A stretch of DNA of 64,000 nucleotides from Shimia aestuarii (GTDB taxonomy: Bacteria > Pseudomonadota > Alphaproteobacteria > Rhodobacterales > Rhodobacteraceae): assembly GCF_900114635.1 (NCBI RefSeq), contig NZ_FOTQ01000007.1, positions 124,001 through 188,000 of the forward strand. The letters run 5' to 3'. Made by a program: the position numbers and the translations under genes. This document shows positions 36,354 through 45,149 of this stretch, piece after piece. Below the pieces are notes generated by a model that made no database searches, was not told where the DNA came from, and saw only the letters and a program-made list of their open reading frames with translations. Position 1 is the first letter of the stretch. Every line of letters starts with the position of its first letter.

Positions 36354-36848
36354 TCAGTCGCGCTTGTCGTACTTCTTCCTGTTGCCGTGTTTAAGGCTAT
36401 CCTCCAGCCGATCCGCATAAGCGGCACGTTCCGCACCGCTCATGGCTTCGACTTTTTCAAGCCAGAGCCCCTGCGCCATGTCGCGGCGAACCGCACTTCC
36501 GCTGGCCTGTTTGACCAGTTCTTCGCGCAAGGCATGCCTATCCAGCGGTGTCGCGCGCAACAGGGCGACCACGCGCTCGAAACTCTGCCGATCACCGTGC
36601 CGGTCCACATCCGCCTGTCGATAGGCCTGCCGCAGGGCCTTGCCCATCTCCCGCCGGTGTTCGTGCGAAAACGCCCGCACATAGGGAGAGCCGAACCGGT
36701 CCGGGTGCCCGCCAAACACGCCCCGCTGGTGGGAGATCACTGCGCCGCCGACGACACCCACCACCAAAAGGTTGAGCGCCAGCGAGCCGATCAGCAACAA
36801 CCGCAGTCCGCGCCGCATTCCGGGTTTCTTTTCCGTGTCTTGCGTCAT
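36354..36848 (-). CDS. CpxP-like periplasmic sensor protein
   Basis: 164 residues. One membrane anchor (LLLIGSLALNLLVVGVVGGAV, about 17-37), then a helical, Arg/His-rich domain of the periplasmic heavy-metal-sensor/CpxP type (SHEHRREMGKALRQAYRQA, FERVVALLRATPLDR). Family members bind metals or misfolded proteins and feed back on envelope regulators. It ends the sigma/anti-sigma operon, 9 nt after the anti-sigma gene. Confidence 0.78.
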   Translation of the reverse strand: MTQDTEKKPGMRRGLRLLLIGSLALNLLVVGVVGGAVISHQRGVFGGHPDRFGSPYVRAFSHEHRREMGKALRQAYRQADVDRHGDRQSFERVVALLRATPLDRHALREELVKQASGSAVRRDMAQGLWLEKVEAMSGAERAAYADRLEDSLKHGNRKKYDKRD

Positions 36849-36857
36849 GATCTTCCC

Positions 36858-37226
36858 CTAGTCCAATAGGAACGCATAACTATTGTCGAACTCGGACAGA
36901 ACCGCGTCCTGCCCTCCTGACAACACCTGCGCTCCAAGCGTGCTGCCGATCTGGCTGGTCGATCCTGCGATCCCGATCCAGAGCCCGGCGACCGCCGCCG
37001 TTGCCAGACCACCTACCGATGGCCAACCACCCAGGTTGCGCAACAGAGCCCTCCAGAACCCGTCACGTCGCCCCTGCACTGCCCCGGGCTCTGCTATTTT
37101 CTGCAACGCCGACGCATCTTCCAGCACGCGCGCCATCAGCGACGCTGACGGGGTGGCTGCTACGTCCTCACGCGCAGCGTCAAACAGGGCGTCCAGCATC
37201 TTGTCGTCCGTGTCTTTCTCAGTCAT
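36858..37226 (-). CDS. Probable anti-sigma factor, single membrane helix
   Basis: 122 residues. A soluble N-terminal part (about 1-70) precedes one membrane helix (VGGLATAAVAGLWIGIAG, about 71-88) and a short periplasmic tail. It overlaps the ECF sigma gene by 8 nt, the usual arrangement for an anti-sigma factor. The zinc-binding HxxxCxxC motif of ZAS anti-sigma factors is absent. Function rests on context. Confidence 0.7.
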   Translation of the reverse strand: MTEKDTDDKMLDALFDAAREDVAATPSASLMARVLEDASALQKIAEPGAVQGRRDGFWRALLRNLGGWPSVGGLATAAVAGLWIGIAGSTSQIGSTLGAQVLSGGQDAVLSEFDNSYAFLLD

Positions 37227-37803
37227 CCGAATACCCCAACGCTGCGCGCTGCCCGGCCAATGCCGCCGCCAGCGCCCTTTTTCCCCGCGCCGTCAGGCTT
37301 TCCACCGCCTCGACGCTGATCTCCAAAATCTCGGCAATCTCTGGATTGCCCAAACCTTCGATGTGGCGCAGCACCACCGCCTGACGCTGCCGATCGGGCA
37401 ACTCACCAAGCGCTGCCTGCAACGCATCCATCCGCGCCTGCTCAAGCAAGGTTTCTGCCGGCCCACGCGCGTCGTCCGCCGGTTCGGCCACCGCATCCAG
37501 CGCCACACCCCGCGCCTTGCGCAGTCGATCCGTGCAGAGATTGGCCACCACCCGATAAAGCCATGTCGTGACCTTGGCTTCTCCTTGCCGCCAGTCCGGC
37601 GCGACCTTCCACAACCGGATCAATGCCTCCTGCGCCACGTCCTCGGCCTCGTCCCGGTCGCCCAGAACCCGGTAGGCATGGGAAAATACCCGAGGCGTCA
37701 ACCGCAGCGTCAGGACGCGCGCCGCCGCAGCGTCCCCGTTGGCATAAAGCACCAACAAGGCGTCGTCGGGAATATCCTCTTGCGTATCGTAGGGCATGTC
37801 CAT
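37219..37803 (-). CDS. ECF-type RNA polymerase sigma factor
   Basis: 194 residues with sigma region 2 (VFSHAYRVLGDRDEAEDVAQ, then WKVAPDWRQGEAKVTTWLYR) and region 4 (LGELPDRQRQAVVLRHIEGL, IAEILEISVEAVESLTARGK). No extra domain. ATG at 37803 or 37797. With the overlapping anti-sigma gene and the CpxP-like gene it makes an envelope-stress module; the EF-hand gene just upstream, after a hairpin, is a likely target or partner. Confidence 0.88.
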   Translation of the reverse strand: MDMPYDTQEDIPDDALLVLYANGDAAAARVLTLRLTPRVFSHAYRVLGDRDEAEDVAQEALIRLWKVAPDWRQGEAKVTTWLYRVVANLCTDRLRKARGVALDAVAEPADDARGPAETLLEQARMDALQAALGELPDRQRQAVVLRHIEGLGNPEIAEILEISVEAVESLTARGKRALAAALAGQRAALGYSDD

Positions 37804-37845
37804 TGGGACCGATGGCTAGCTGTTCACGCGTGATCTTGCAATTGC

Positions 37846-37872
37846 CGGGCGGGCAAAACGCATGCCCGCCCG
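37846..37872 (-). terminator. Hairpin between the EF-hand gene and the sigma gene
   Basis: 10-bp perfect stem CGGGCGGGCA / TGCCCGCCCG with a 7-nt loop. No T-run follows on either strand, so it is either a weak terminator or an attenuator. Confidence 0.45.
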
Positions 37873-37882
37873 ACCATCAACC

Positions 37883-38434
37883 TTACTGGTCCACACCTTT
37901 CATTTGACCCTTCATGCCGCCGTGCATGCCGCCATGCATCTTGCCATGACGCTTGCCCATCTGCTCGCGGGCTGCATCGAACTCTGCTTTCGAGATCTTG
38001 CCGTCCCCGTCGCTGTCGAACCGCGCGATCATTGCGCCCTTGCCCTCGGCCCGTTTCATACCCATGCCCTTTCGGCCCTGCTGCATCTCATCCATGCTCA
38101 GCGCACCGTCACCATCGGCGTCCATGTGCTCCATCATCTTGGCGCTGCGCCGCTCGACGCGTTCCTGGGCGCGTTTCATCATGCGCGCCTTGAGCTCGTC
38201 GGCGCTGATCACGCCATCGCCGTTGGCGTCCATGGCATCGAACCGCGCCTTGTGATGCGCATCCAGTTCGTCCTGGGTGACGAACCCGTCTCCATTCGTA
38301 TCCAGTTCCTCAAAGCTCATCTTCGGACCGTGCGGTCCCTTGTCTTTTCCGCCATATCCGCTGGCGGCAACGCTGACTGCCGTCAAACCCAATGCCGTGG
38401 CAACGATACCAGCAATGAAATAATTGCGTTTCAT
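37883..38434 (-). CDS. Exported protein with four EF-hand loops
   Basis: 183 residues. Signal peptide (IAGIVATALGLTAVSVAAS), then four EF-hand calcium loops: DTNGDGFVTQDE, DANGDGVISADE, DADGDGALSMDE, DSDGDGKISKAE, each with the Asp/Gly/Glu ligand pattern. The C-terminal tail (RHGKMHGGMHGGMKGQMKG) is rich in His and Met and could bind copper or another soft metal. It lies on the same strand just ahead of the sigma operon. Confidence 0.87.
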   Translation of the reverse strand: MKRNYFIAGIVATALGLTAVSVAASGYGGKDKGPHGPKMSFEELDTNGDGFVTQDELDAHHKARFDAMDANGDGVISADELKARMMKRAQERVERRSAKMMEHMDADGDGALSMDEMQQGRKGMGMKRAEGKGAMIARFDSDGDGKISKAEFDAAREQMGKRHGKMHGGMHGGMKGQMKGVDQ

Positions 38435-38652
38435 ATCTCAGAACTCCTTTGGTCGGTTCCGTGGTGTCCAGTGTTCCGAACCCGGCCTCCTGCCCGGTTC
38501 GTTGCATCTGAAACGCGCCGACCACAGTTTTCCGTCGAAAAAAATGCGACAACACGGCAGCGCGTTTTTGCGACATCGGGACGCAAGGCATTTTGCACCC
38601 TTTAAATATGGGCCGAATGCCCACATTTTGTGCCGATACAGCGAGGGAAAAA

Positions 38653-39045
38653 ATGAACACCATGACCGCCACAGCGGAAGACCGACCAATCTGGCCGGCC
38701 CTGATCAAGGGCTGGCGCAGGAAATGTCCCAATTGCGGAAACGGCCCCCTTCTCAAAGGGTATCTCAAAGTGCGCGATCACTGTGCCGTCTGCAAAGAGG
38801 ATTTCACGCCCCAGCGCGCCGATGATGGCCCCGCCTACCTGACGATCCTGTTCGTCGGGCACCTGATGGCGCCGCTTCTGCATATCGTGTTCGTGACCTG
38901 GCGCCCCGAGCCCCTGATCATGTTCACCATTTTTGCGGTTGGCGCGGTCGCGCTCTCGCTTTACCTTCTGCCAAGACTGAAGGGGGCGGTTGTCGCGTTT
39001 CAATGGGCGCGACGGATGCACGGGTTCGACAACTCGCGTGGCTAG
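38653..39045 (+). CDS. DUF983 membrane protein
   Basis: 130 residues. A zinc-ribbon-like pair CPNCG / CAVCK (about 25-46) precedes two membrane helices (TILFVGHLMAPLLHIVFV, MFTIFAVGAVALSLYLL). DUF983 has no assigned role. GAGGGA precedes ATG 38653. The 218-nt gap upstream (38435-38652), shared with the divergent EF-hand gene, has no further gene and should hold both promoters. Confidence 0.83.
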   Translation: MNTMTATAEDRPIWPALIKGWRRKCPNCGNGPLLKGYLKVRDHCAVCKEDFTPQRADDGPAYLTILFVGHLMAPLLHIVFVTWRPEPLIMFTIFAVGAVALSLYLLPRLKGAVVAFQWARRMHGFDNSRG

Positions 39046-39071
39046 CCCCGAACAAGAAAGCAGGGGCAGAC

Positions 39072-39776
39072 ATGACTATTGACAAGACCGCCATCCGCAA
39101 TGCGGCCACCGTGATCGTCCTGCGCGATCGCGGTAGCGACCCCCATATCCTGATGGGGCAGCGTGGGGCCAAGGCGGCCTTCATGCCCAACAAGTTCGTC
39201 TTTCCGGGCGGCGCGGTGGATGCGGCCGATGCGGATATCCCGCTGGCCACGCAGATGCCCGCCGTCTGCCGGGACCGCCTGCAGGAAGACGCGGACGGAT
39301 CGCTCGTGCATCCGCTTGGCGTGGCCTGCATCCGGGAGCTTTGGGAAGAGACCGGACTCATCCTTGGCCAGCAAGGAACATGGGATATCACTCCGCCCAC
39401 TGACTGGGAAACCTACGCCGCCACCGGCCACGTACCCACGGCACACCCTCTGCAATTCGTGTTTCGCGCCATCACCCCCCCGGGCCGCCCGCGCCGCTTT
39501 GATGCGCGTTTCTTCCTTCTGGACGCGGACGAAATCGCAACGGATCTTGACGATTTCTCCGCCGCCTGTGACGAGCTTTCTCATCTTCAGTGGATTCCGC
39601 TGCAAAAGGCCCGCGAATTTGACCTGCCCTTTATCACCGAGGTCGTTCTGGCCGAGGTCGAAGGCCGCGTGAACGACCCGACGCCGCCCGCGAATGTCCC
39701 GTTTTTCAAGAATGGCGACGAGGAGAGCCTGTTCCTGCGTCTCAAGGGGCGCGAGCCCAACATGGCCGACGAATAA
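39072..39776 (+). CDS. NUDIX hydrolase
   Basis: 234 residues. The Nudix box is split: GGAVDAADADIP, then ACIRELWEETGLIL with the RELxEE core, a spacing like that of NUDT19-type and related long Nudix proteins. An internal helical insertion (MPAVCRDRLQEDADGSL) fits this. The substrate, perhaps a CoA or nucleotide diphosphate, is unknown. It follows DUF983 by 26 nt and its stop abuts that of the convergent EamA gene. Confidence 0.85.
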   Translation: MTIDKTAIRNAATVIVLRDRGSDPHILMGQRGAKAAFMPNKFVFPGGAVDAADADIPLATQMPAVCRDRLQEDADGSLVHPLGVACIRELWEETGLILGQQGTWDITPPTDWETYAATGHVPTAHPLQFVFRAITPPGRPRRFDARFFLLDADEIATDLDDFSAACDELSHLQWIPLQKAREFDLPFITEVVLAEVEGRVNDPTPPANVPFFKNGDEESLFLRLKGREPNMADE

Positions 39777-40676
39777 TCAGGCCAGCGCCACAAGCCCCAG
39801 GATCGACAGCGCCAGCAGCGTGATACCAATGTATTCACGCCCGCTGATCTTTTCGCGGAAAATCAGCAATGTAGCCAGCACGCCAAAAATCAGCTCCACC
39901 TGCCCCACGGCTTTCACATAGGCGGCGTTCTGCAGGGTGAAGGCCGTGAACCAGCAAAACGTCCCGGCCATGCTGGTCAACCCGATGAACCCCGCGCTGC
40001 GCCACGCGCCCAGTACCCGGCCCACCTCGCCCGGCTCCCGGAAGCGCAACCAAACCCACATGCCCAGCATTTGCATCATCGTGACCGCCGCCAGCGTCAC
40101 CAACGCCCGCAACATCGGCGCTTGTGCCATAACCTCCAGCGAAGCCGCCCGGTAAAACACCGCCGACACCCCAAAAAGCGCGCCCGCCCCAAGGCCCAGC
40201 GCCGCCGAAGGTGACAGGAACCGCCGCCAGCTTCGCCCGCCTTCCAACGGCCCAGACAATACCAGCACACCGATCACCCCCAAAACGATTGCCAGCAATC
40301 CAATTCCCGACACCGCCTCACCCAGCACCACGAAGCCTATCAGCGCGGTCAACAATACTTCGCTTTTGATAAAGGTCATGCCCACGGCCAGATTACGCCG
40401 CCCAAAAAGCATCACCGTGCACACCGTCGCCGTGATCTGCGCCGCGCCGCCAACCGCGCCATAGGCCCAGAACGCCGGCCCCGGCCACCCCACGTCAGGG
40501 CGCTGGCTCCACAAAACGACCGCCAAGATCAGGCCTGCCAGGGGCGCTGAGTAAACAAACCGGGCAAAGGTCGCCCCTGCCGCAGACAGCTTCACCTGCG
40601 CGAGATGTTTCTGCAGCATGAAGCGCACCGACTGAAACAGCGCGGCCGCGACCGAGGCAATGATCCACAGTTCCAT
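39777..40676 (-). CDS. EamA/DMT-family membrane transporter
   Basis: 299 residues with about ten membrane helices in two EamA halves (for example LWIIASVAAALFQSVRFMLQ, LGVIGVLVLSGPLEGG). DMT exporters move metabolites or amino acids; the substrate cannot be told. It starts 20 nt after the desaturase on the same strand. Confidence 0.83.
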   Translation of the reverse strand: MELWIIASVAAALFQSVRFMLQKHLAQVKLSAAGATFARFVYSAPLAGLILAVVLWSQRPDVGWPGPAFWAYGAVGGAAQITATVCTVMLFGRRNLAVGMTFIKSEVLLTALIGFVVLGEAVSGIGLLAIVLGVIGVLVLSGPLEGGRSWRRFLSPSAALGLGAGALFGVSAVFYRAASLEVMAQAPMLRALVTLAAVTMMQMLGMWVWLRFREPGEVGRVLGAWRSAGFIGLTSMAGTFCWFTAFTLQNAAYVKAVGQVELIFGVLATLLIFREKISGREYIGITLLALSILGLVALA

Positions 40677-40696
40677 GGGGCGTTAGTGCCCGCTCC

Positions 40697-41608
40697 TCAC
40701 TGTTTTGGCCAGAGCGGATGTGGCACCGGATCCTTGCGCGCCCAGAGATAGCGGCGGAAAACCTCACCGTAAGAGCGGTAATAATACCCATCATTTCGCG
40801 ACAGGTACCGGTCGCGGTTTTCGCGAAACAGCACGGGCAGGCGATACCATGGCATGCGCGGATGCATGTGATGCACTACATGCAGATTGTTGTTCAGGAA
40901 AATCCACGCCAGCGGCCCCTTGTCCTCGATGATCACGGTCCGCCCGCGCGCGCGCTCATGCGCCTGATGCTCAAGGAAGGTGCGGATTTTCAAGATCGAC
41001 AGCGCGCAATAGGCCGATACGAGATAGGCCCAGACGGGCAACTGCGACGCAGAGAGCATCCACCACAACGCCAGCACCAGCGACGGGATATGCCAGAGCC
41101 ATCCTTTCAGGACCGCCCGGTCCCCCGCCCGGATCGCCCGCCAGTCGGCCCGCATGAACGCCTCTTGCGCCACCAGCGGTCCTATCAACAGCCTTCCGGC
41201 AAGGGTGTTGTTGAAAGTCAGCACCTTCTGCCGCCACGCCGGAAGCTGCGCCCAGACCGCAGGGTCCTGATAATTGCTTTCGGGATCATCATAGGGGTCG
41301 GTCAGACGCGAATCCAAATGATGCGCCAAATGCGTATCGCGAAACCGGATATAGGGGATGAAGAGGCCAATGGCTGGAAACACCAACGCCTCGCTCAAAA
41401 AACGCGACCGGAACGGATGCCCGTGCAAAACCTCGTGGCTCAGCGAGGAATGCAACGCCAGGGCCAGCGCCGTCACGACCATCCCCGCAGGCAGCCACCA
41501 CGCCGCCAGCCAAACGGTCCCGGAGACAAATGCACCGTAGCACAAGATCACCAACCCCAAAGTCGGCCACTCCACTCCGACGGGCGCTTGTTTGTGCATG
41601 TCACGCAT
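40697..41608 (-). CDS. Fatty acid desaturase family protein
   Basis: 303 residues, membrane di-iron enzyme. The three histidine boxes are HSSLSHEVLHGH, HLAHH, and HVVHH with spacing typical of the family; several membrane helices flank them. It could desaturate or hydroxylate lipid or carotenoid-like substrates; the fold does not decide. ATG 41608 (GGGGGCGG upstream) overlaps the DUF2061 gene by 8 nt; a second ATG is at 41599. Confidence 0.85.
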   Translation of the reverse strand: MRDMHKQAPVGVEWPTLGLVILCYGAFVSGTVWLAAWWLPAGMVVTALALALHSSLSHEVLHGHPFRSRFLSEALVFPAIGLFIPYIRFRDTHLAHHLDSRLTDPYDDPESNYQDPAVWAQLPAWRQKVLTFNNTLAGRLLIGPLVAQEAFMRADWRAIRAGDRAVLKGWLWHIPSLVLALWWMLSASQLPVWAYLVSAYCALSILKIRTFLEHQAHERARGRTVIIEDKGPLAWIFLNNNLHVVHHMHPRMPWYRLPVLFRENRDRYLSRNDGYYYRSYGEVFRRYLWARKDPVPHPLWPKQ

Positions 41609-41807
41609 GGAACCGCCCCCAGTGGATCTTCGACCAGATCCGCTCGTAAACGAAATAGAGCGTCAGCCCGATCGCCGTATTCACAATGGCAAGCGTCCCG
41701 CCCACCGCCGCCGATCCGGTCGCCACAAGGCCCACAACCGACATCACGCAGAGGCCAATCATGTTCCAGATCACGGCCTTGAGGATCGTTCTCCTGCGGG
41801 TCTCCAT
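41601..41807 (-). CDS. DUF2061 small membrane protein
   Basis: 68 residues with two membrane helices (AVIWNMIGLCVMSVVGLVAT, TLAIVNTAIGLTLYFVYERI). DUF2061 is of unknown function and often follows the ERIWxxI(H)WGR pattern seen here. GGAGACGAG precedes ATG 41807; a GTG at 41831 lacks an RBS. Coupled by an 8-nt overlap to the desaturase. Confidence 0.78.
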   Translation of the reverse strand: METRRRTILKAVIWNMIGLCVMSVVGLVATGSAAVGGTLAIVNTAIGLTLYFVYERIWSKIHWGRFHA

Positions 41808-41896
41808 CTCGTCTCCAATGTCTTGCTTCACAAAACCGTTACCAACCCGCGCCCTGCCGCGGAATTCCGAATATGATTAACAAAACTCGACATCCG

Positions 41897-41911
41897 TGAT
41901 AAAATTTATCA
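41897..41911. promoter_or_regulatory. 15-bp palindrome overlapping the start of the XRE regulator gene
   Basis: TGATAAAATTTATCA, ending 2 nt before the ATG at 41913. No Shine-Dalgarno sequence is visible. Autorepression by the XRE protein is the simplest reading. Confidence 0.5.
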
Positions 41912-41912
41912 T

Positions 41913-42770
41913 ATGAGTGAATTTATCGACAAACGTCAGCGCGCCGCCCGGTTCCGCCAACGCCTTGCCATCGCGCTTCAGGATCAGGGCATGTCTCAAA
42001 GCGCATTGGCCCGCCGCATTGGTGTGGACCGCTCCACCGTCTCCCAGCTTCTCAAGGACGACGGCGCCCGCCTGCCCAATGCCCAGGTGGTGGGCGAATG
42101 CGCCGCGGCGCTCGGGGTCTCGGCGGACTGGCTTCTCTCTCTCACCGATCGCCCCGAAAGCACCGCCGACATCCTCGCCAACGCACTATCGTTGACCGCA
42201 GCGCCGCGCGCGCTGGTGGACGAACAAATCTTCAGCTGGCATCAGGAGGCCGCGGGCTACAAGATCCGCCACGTCCCCGCAGGTCTGCCAGACATGCTCA
42301 AAACAGACGACATGCTCGAATGGGAATACACGCCCCATCTGGGGCGTACGACGGAACAGGCCATCAACGCCTCCCGAGATCGCCTGAACTGGATGCGCTC
42401 CTCGCAATCGGACTATGAAATCGCACTGCCCCGCCACGAGGTCGACGCCTTCGCACGCGGTGTCGGCTACTATCAGGGCCTCGACGGTGACATCCGCCGC
42501 CGCCAGCTCGACATGTTTACCGACCTCACCGCCCAGCTCTACCCCCGCCTGCGCCTCTATCTCTTCGACGCGCACCGGCTATACTCCAGCCCGATCACCA
42601 TCTTCGGCCCATTGCTTGCCGTGCTCTACCTCGGGCGCAATTACCTTGCCTTCCGTGATACCGAACGCGTGACCGCCTTCACTGAACACTTCGACAACCT
42701 GGTCCGACAATCCGACATCACCGCCCGCCAGATCCCGGATCATATCGCGGACCTCAAGTCGCTGATCTGA
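41913..42770 (+). CDS. XRE-family HTH transcriptional regulator
   Basis: 285 residues. N-terminal HTH (about 15-75: QGMSQSALARRIGVDRSTVS), then a larger C-terminal domain with no motif I recognise (YKIRHVPAGLPDMLKTDDML, LRLYLFDAHRLYSSPITIFG) that may sense a ligand. The start codon sits inside a perfect palindrome and is not preceded by a ribosome-binding site, so the mRNA may be leaderless. It is divergent from the DUF2061-desaturase-EamA operon, a plausible target. Confidence 0.82.
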   Translation: MSEFIDKRQRAARFRQRLAIALQDQGMSQSALARRIGVDRSTVSQLLKDDGARLPNAQVVGECAAALGVSADWLLSLTDRPESTADILANALSLTAAPRALVDEQIFSWHQEAAGYKIRHVPAGLPDMLKTDDMLEWEYTPHLGRTTEQAINASRDRLNWMRSSQSDYEIALPRHEVDAFARGVGYYQGLDGDIRRRQLDMFTDLTAQLYPRLRLYLFDAHRLYSSPITIFGPLLAVLYLGRNYLAFRDTERVTAFTEHFDNLVRQSDITARQIPDHIADLKSLI

Positions 42771-42779
42771 CCACACAAC

Positions 42780-42835
42780 TTCATTTTGCCGGAAATACAC
42801 CGGGGGAGTCGCCCATGGCGACGGGGGCAGCGCCC
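42780..42835 (+). repeat. Dispersed extragenic element, copy B, with hairpins
   Basis: CTTC-like start, then TTTTGCCGGAAATACACCGG, followed by hairpin GTCGCC-CAT-GGCGAC and a GGGGGCAGCGCCCC stretch. It lies between convergent genes (XRE regulator and SDR). Core shared with copies A, C and D. Confidence 0.5.
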
Positions 42836-42838
42836 CCT

Positions 42839-43597
42839 CTAAACCTTCGGGTCTGGGTTCACCGTAAACCCGTCCACCGCGATCACCTGCCCGCTCACGA
42901 ACCGCGCCGCATCCGACGCCAGAAACACCGCCATTTCGCCAATATCGCGCGCTTCGACAAACGACCCCATCGCCGTCCCGGACGCATAACCGGCGTACAC
43001 CTCGTCCCGTGTCATGCCCTTGGCCGCGGCCTCGCGCGCGAGAACCCCTTCCATGCGCGGCCCCTCGACCGATCCGGGACAGATCACGTTGGCCCGCACC
43101 CCGAACGGCCCCAACTCCATCGCCAATGTCTTGGTCAATCCGATCACCGCCCATTTCGCGGCCGCATAGGGCGCGCGATAAGGGTAACCATACTGACCGG
43201 CGGTCGAACTGGTCACAACAAGAGCCCCCCGACCGGCTGCCTTCAGCATGGGAGCGGCGTATTTCGCAGCCAGGAAAGCGCCTTCGAGGTTCACCGCAAC
43301 ACAGGCTTGCCAGTCCTTCAGGGCGATCTCCTCAACCGCCGCGGTCGGTCCCGCGACCCCGGCGTTGGCGCACAAGGCATCCATCCCGCCCCACTCCGAG
43401 GCAATCTCGGCAAAAAGCGCGGCCACCGAAGTCTCATCTGTAACGTCCACGACGTTCGCACGCCAATGTCCCGGCACAGACGCAACCGCGCCCGCATCCA
43501 CGTCACAGATCCAAACCTGCCAACCGTCCCGGTCGAACGCCTCGCCCATTGCCCGCCCGATGCCCGAGGCCCCGGCGGTGATCAATACCCGCTTCAA
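42839..43597 (-). CDS. SDR-family oxidoreductase of the carnitine cluster
   Basis: 252 residues. SDR motifs: TAGASGIG, CANAGVAGP, catalytic Ser with YAAAK, VICPGSVEGPRMEG. It begins with TTG at 43597 overlapping the stop of the carnitine dehydrogenase by 4 nt, so translation is coupled. Its substrate is unknown; in this context a 3-hydroxyacid or a carnitine-derived product is plausible but only inferred. Confidence 0.8.
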   Translation of the reverse strand: MKRVLITAGASGIGRAMGEAFDRDGWQVWICDVDAGAVASVPGHWRANVVDVTDETSVAALFAEIASEWGGMDALCANAGVAGPTAAVEEIALKDWQACVAVNLEGAFLAAKYAAPMLKAAGRGALVVTSSTAGQYGYPYRAPYAAAKWAVIGLTKTLAMELGPFGVRANVICPGSVEGPRMEGVLAREAAAKGMTRDEVYAGYASGTAMGSFVEARDIGEMAVFLASDAARFVSGQVIAVDGFTVNPDPKV

Positions 43598-45066
43598 CGC
43601 GGCTGTCCCACATGGCGCCCCACGCCCTCGGGTGCAGGCAATCCGGCCTGTGCCGCGGCAAGGGTCCTTAGGTTTTCCGCAATCTCTTCGCTCGGCGGCG
43701 CCGGACGACGGGTCTCGAGGCTGACATGGATCAAAATATGCTCCCCCGTCGCCAAAAGCCGATCCCCGGCATACATCTCGTGCCAGACATGCATCTTCTT
43801 GCCCTCAGCGTTCAACACCCGCGTGCGCACTTCGATCCGCGCGCCAAGATGCGCCTCGTCGATATGGCGGATATGGGTCTCGGCGGTAAAGAAGCTGCCC
43901 CCCGTTGCGATATACTCCTGATCACACCCCACGATCTCCATCAACCGATCCGTCGCGTCGGCAAAGGCATGCAGATAGCGGCTCTCTGTCATGTGGCCGT
44001 TGTAATCCAGCCAATCCACCGGCACCGCCCGGGCCACCGTCACCACCGGCTGAGCCGGATCGGCAATATCGGCCATGCACCGCACCATGCCAGCTTCGCT
44101 CGACAGTCGTTTGTCATGCGCATTCAGCACCGCGCCGCTGGCAAAATCCTGCGCCTTCAACGCCCGCATCATCGACACGATATTGTTGTCGCGAATGCGT
44201 TCCATCTCGCGAATGCTCATGTGTCCCGACTGCGCATCCGACTGTCCCGCGATCAGGTCGACCAGTTCGTCGGTGAATTCCGGCACATCCATCAGCTTGG
44301 TCCACGGCCATTCCAGCGCGGGGCCGAACTGCGCCATGAAGTGTTTCATGCCCGCCTCGCCCCCGGCCACGCGATAAGTGTCGAACAGCCCCATCTGCGC
44401 CCAGCGGATGCCGAACCCCATTCGGATCGCCTCGTCGATCTCTTCCGTGGTCGCGATCCCGTCCTTGACGAGCCACAACGCCTCGCGCCACACCGCCTCA
44501 AGGAAACGGTCCGCGATATGGGCATCAATTTCCTTGCGGACATGCAACGGGAACATGCCAACACCCGTCAGGATCTCCTTGGCCTTTTCCACCATTTCGG
44601 GCGGGTTCTTGTCCGTTGGCACCAGTTCTACCAACGGCATCAGGTAGACCGGGTTAAACGGGTGCGCGACCATGATCTGTTCGGGGCGGCTGGCACAGCC
44701 CTGTAGCTCGCTCGGTTTGAACCCGCTGGTCGACGAACCGAGGATCGCGCCCGCATCACAATGCTCCTGAAGCGTCTGGTACACTTTCTGCTTCAGCTCC
44801 AGCCGCTCCGGCACGCTTTCCTGAATCCACTGCGCGCCTTGCACCGCCTCGGACATCGTCTCGTGAAAACTCAACCTGCCTTCTTCGGGCATGGCCGTAT
44901 CGCTCAGCCCCGGCAAAGACCGGCGCGCATTGTCCAGCACCTCGCCAATCTTGCGGGTCGCCTCGGGGTCCGGGTCGAACACCCGTACATCCCAGCCATT
45001 CAGCAAAAACCGCGCGGCCCATCCGCCGCCAATTACCCCGCCGCCAATAATCGCTGCCGTCTTCAT
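43594..45066 (-). CDS. lcdH: L-carnitine 3-dehydrogenase fused to a hotdog thioesterase
   Basis: 490 residues in two parts. Residues 1 to about 315 are a 3-hydroxyacyl-CoA-dehydrogenase-like carnitine dehydrogenase (AAIIGGGVIGGGWAARFLLN, SSTSGFKPSEL, VAHPFNPVYLMPLVELVP), oxidising L-carnitine to 3-dehydrocarnitine. The C-terminal part (about 340-470) is a hotdog thioesterase (VPVDWLDYNGHMTESRYLHA), probably hydrolysing betainyl-CoA. The fusion joins step 1 and step 3 of the pathway; step 2 is encoded at 45748. Such fusions are known in alphaproteobacteria. ATG 45066 follows from the Rossmann start. Confidence 0.88.
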   Translation of the reverse strand: MKTAAIIGGGVIGGGWAARFLLNGWDVRVFDPDPEATRKIGEVLDNARRSLPGLSDTAMPEEGRLSFHETMSEAVQGAQWIQESVPERLELKQKVYQTLQEHCDAGAILGSSTSGFKPSELQGCASRPEQIMVAHPFNPVYLMPLVELVPTDKNPPEMVEKAKEILTGVGMFPLHVRKEIDAHIADRFLEAVWREALWLVKDGIATTEEIDEAIRMGFGIRWAQMGLFDTYRVAGGEAGMKHFMAQFGPALEWPWTKLMDVPEFTDELVDLIAGQSDAQSGHMSIREMERIRDNNIVSMMRALKAQDFASGAVLNAHDKRLSSEAGMVRCMADIADPAQPVVTVARAVPVDWLDYNGHMTESRYLHAFADATDRLMEIVGCDQEYIATGGSFFTAETHIRHIDEAHLGARIEVRTRVLNAEGKKMHVWHEMYAGDRLLATGEHILIHVSLETRRPAPPSEEIAENLRTLAAAQAGLPAPEGVGRHVGQPR

Positions 45067-45149
45067 TTTGGGTCTTCCTTTCCCGCAAGATTCGGGTCGC
45101 CGCACAGCGCCGCCCCCCCTAGCGTTCCCCCATGCTAAGGAGAGCGCTC

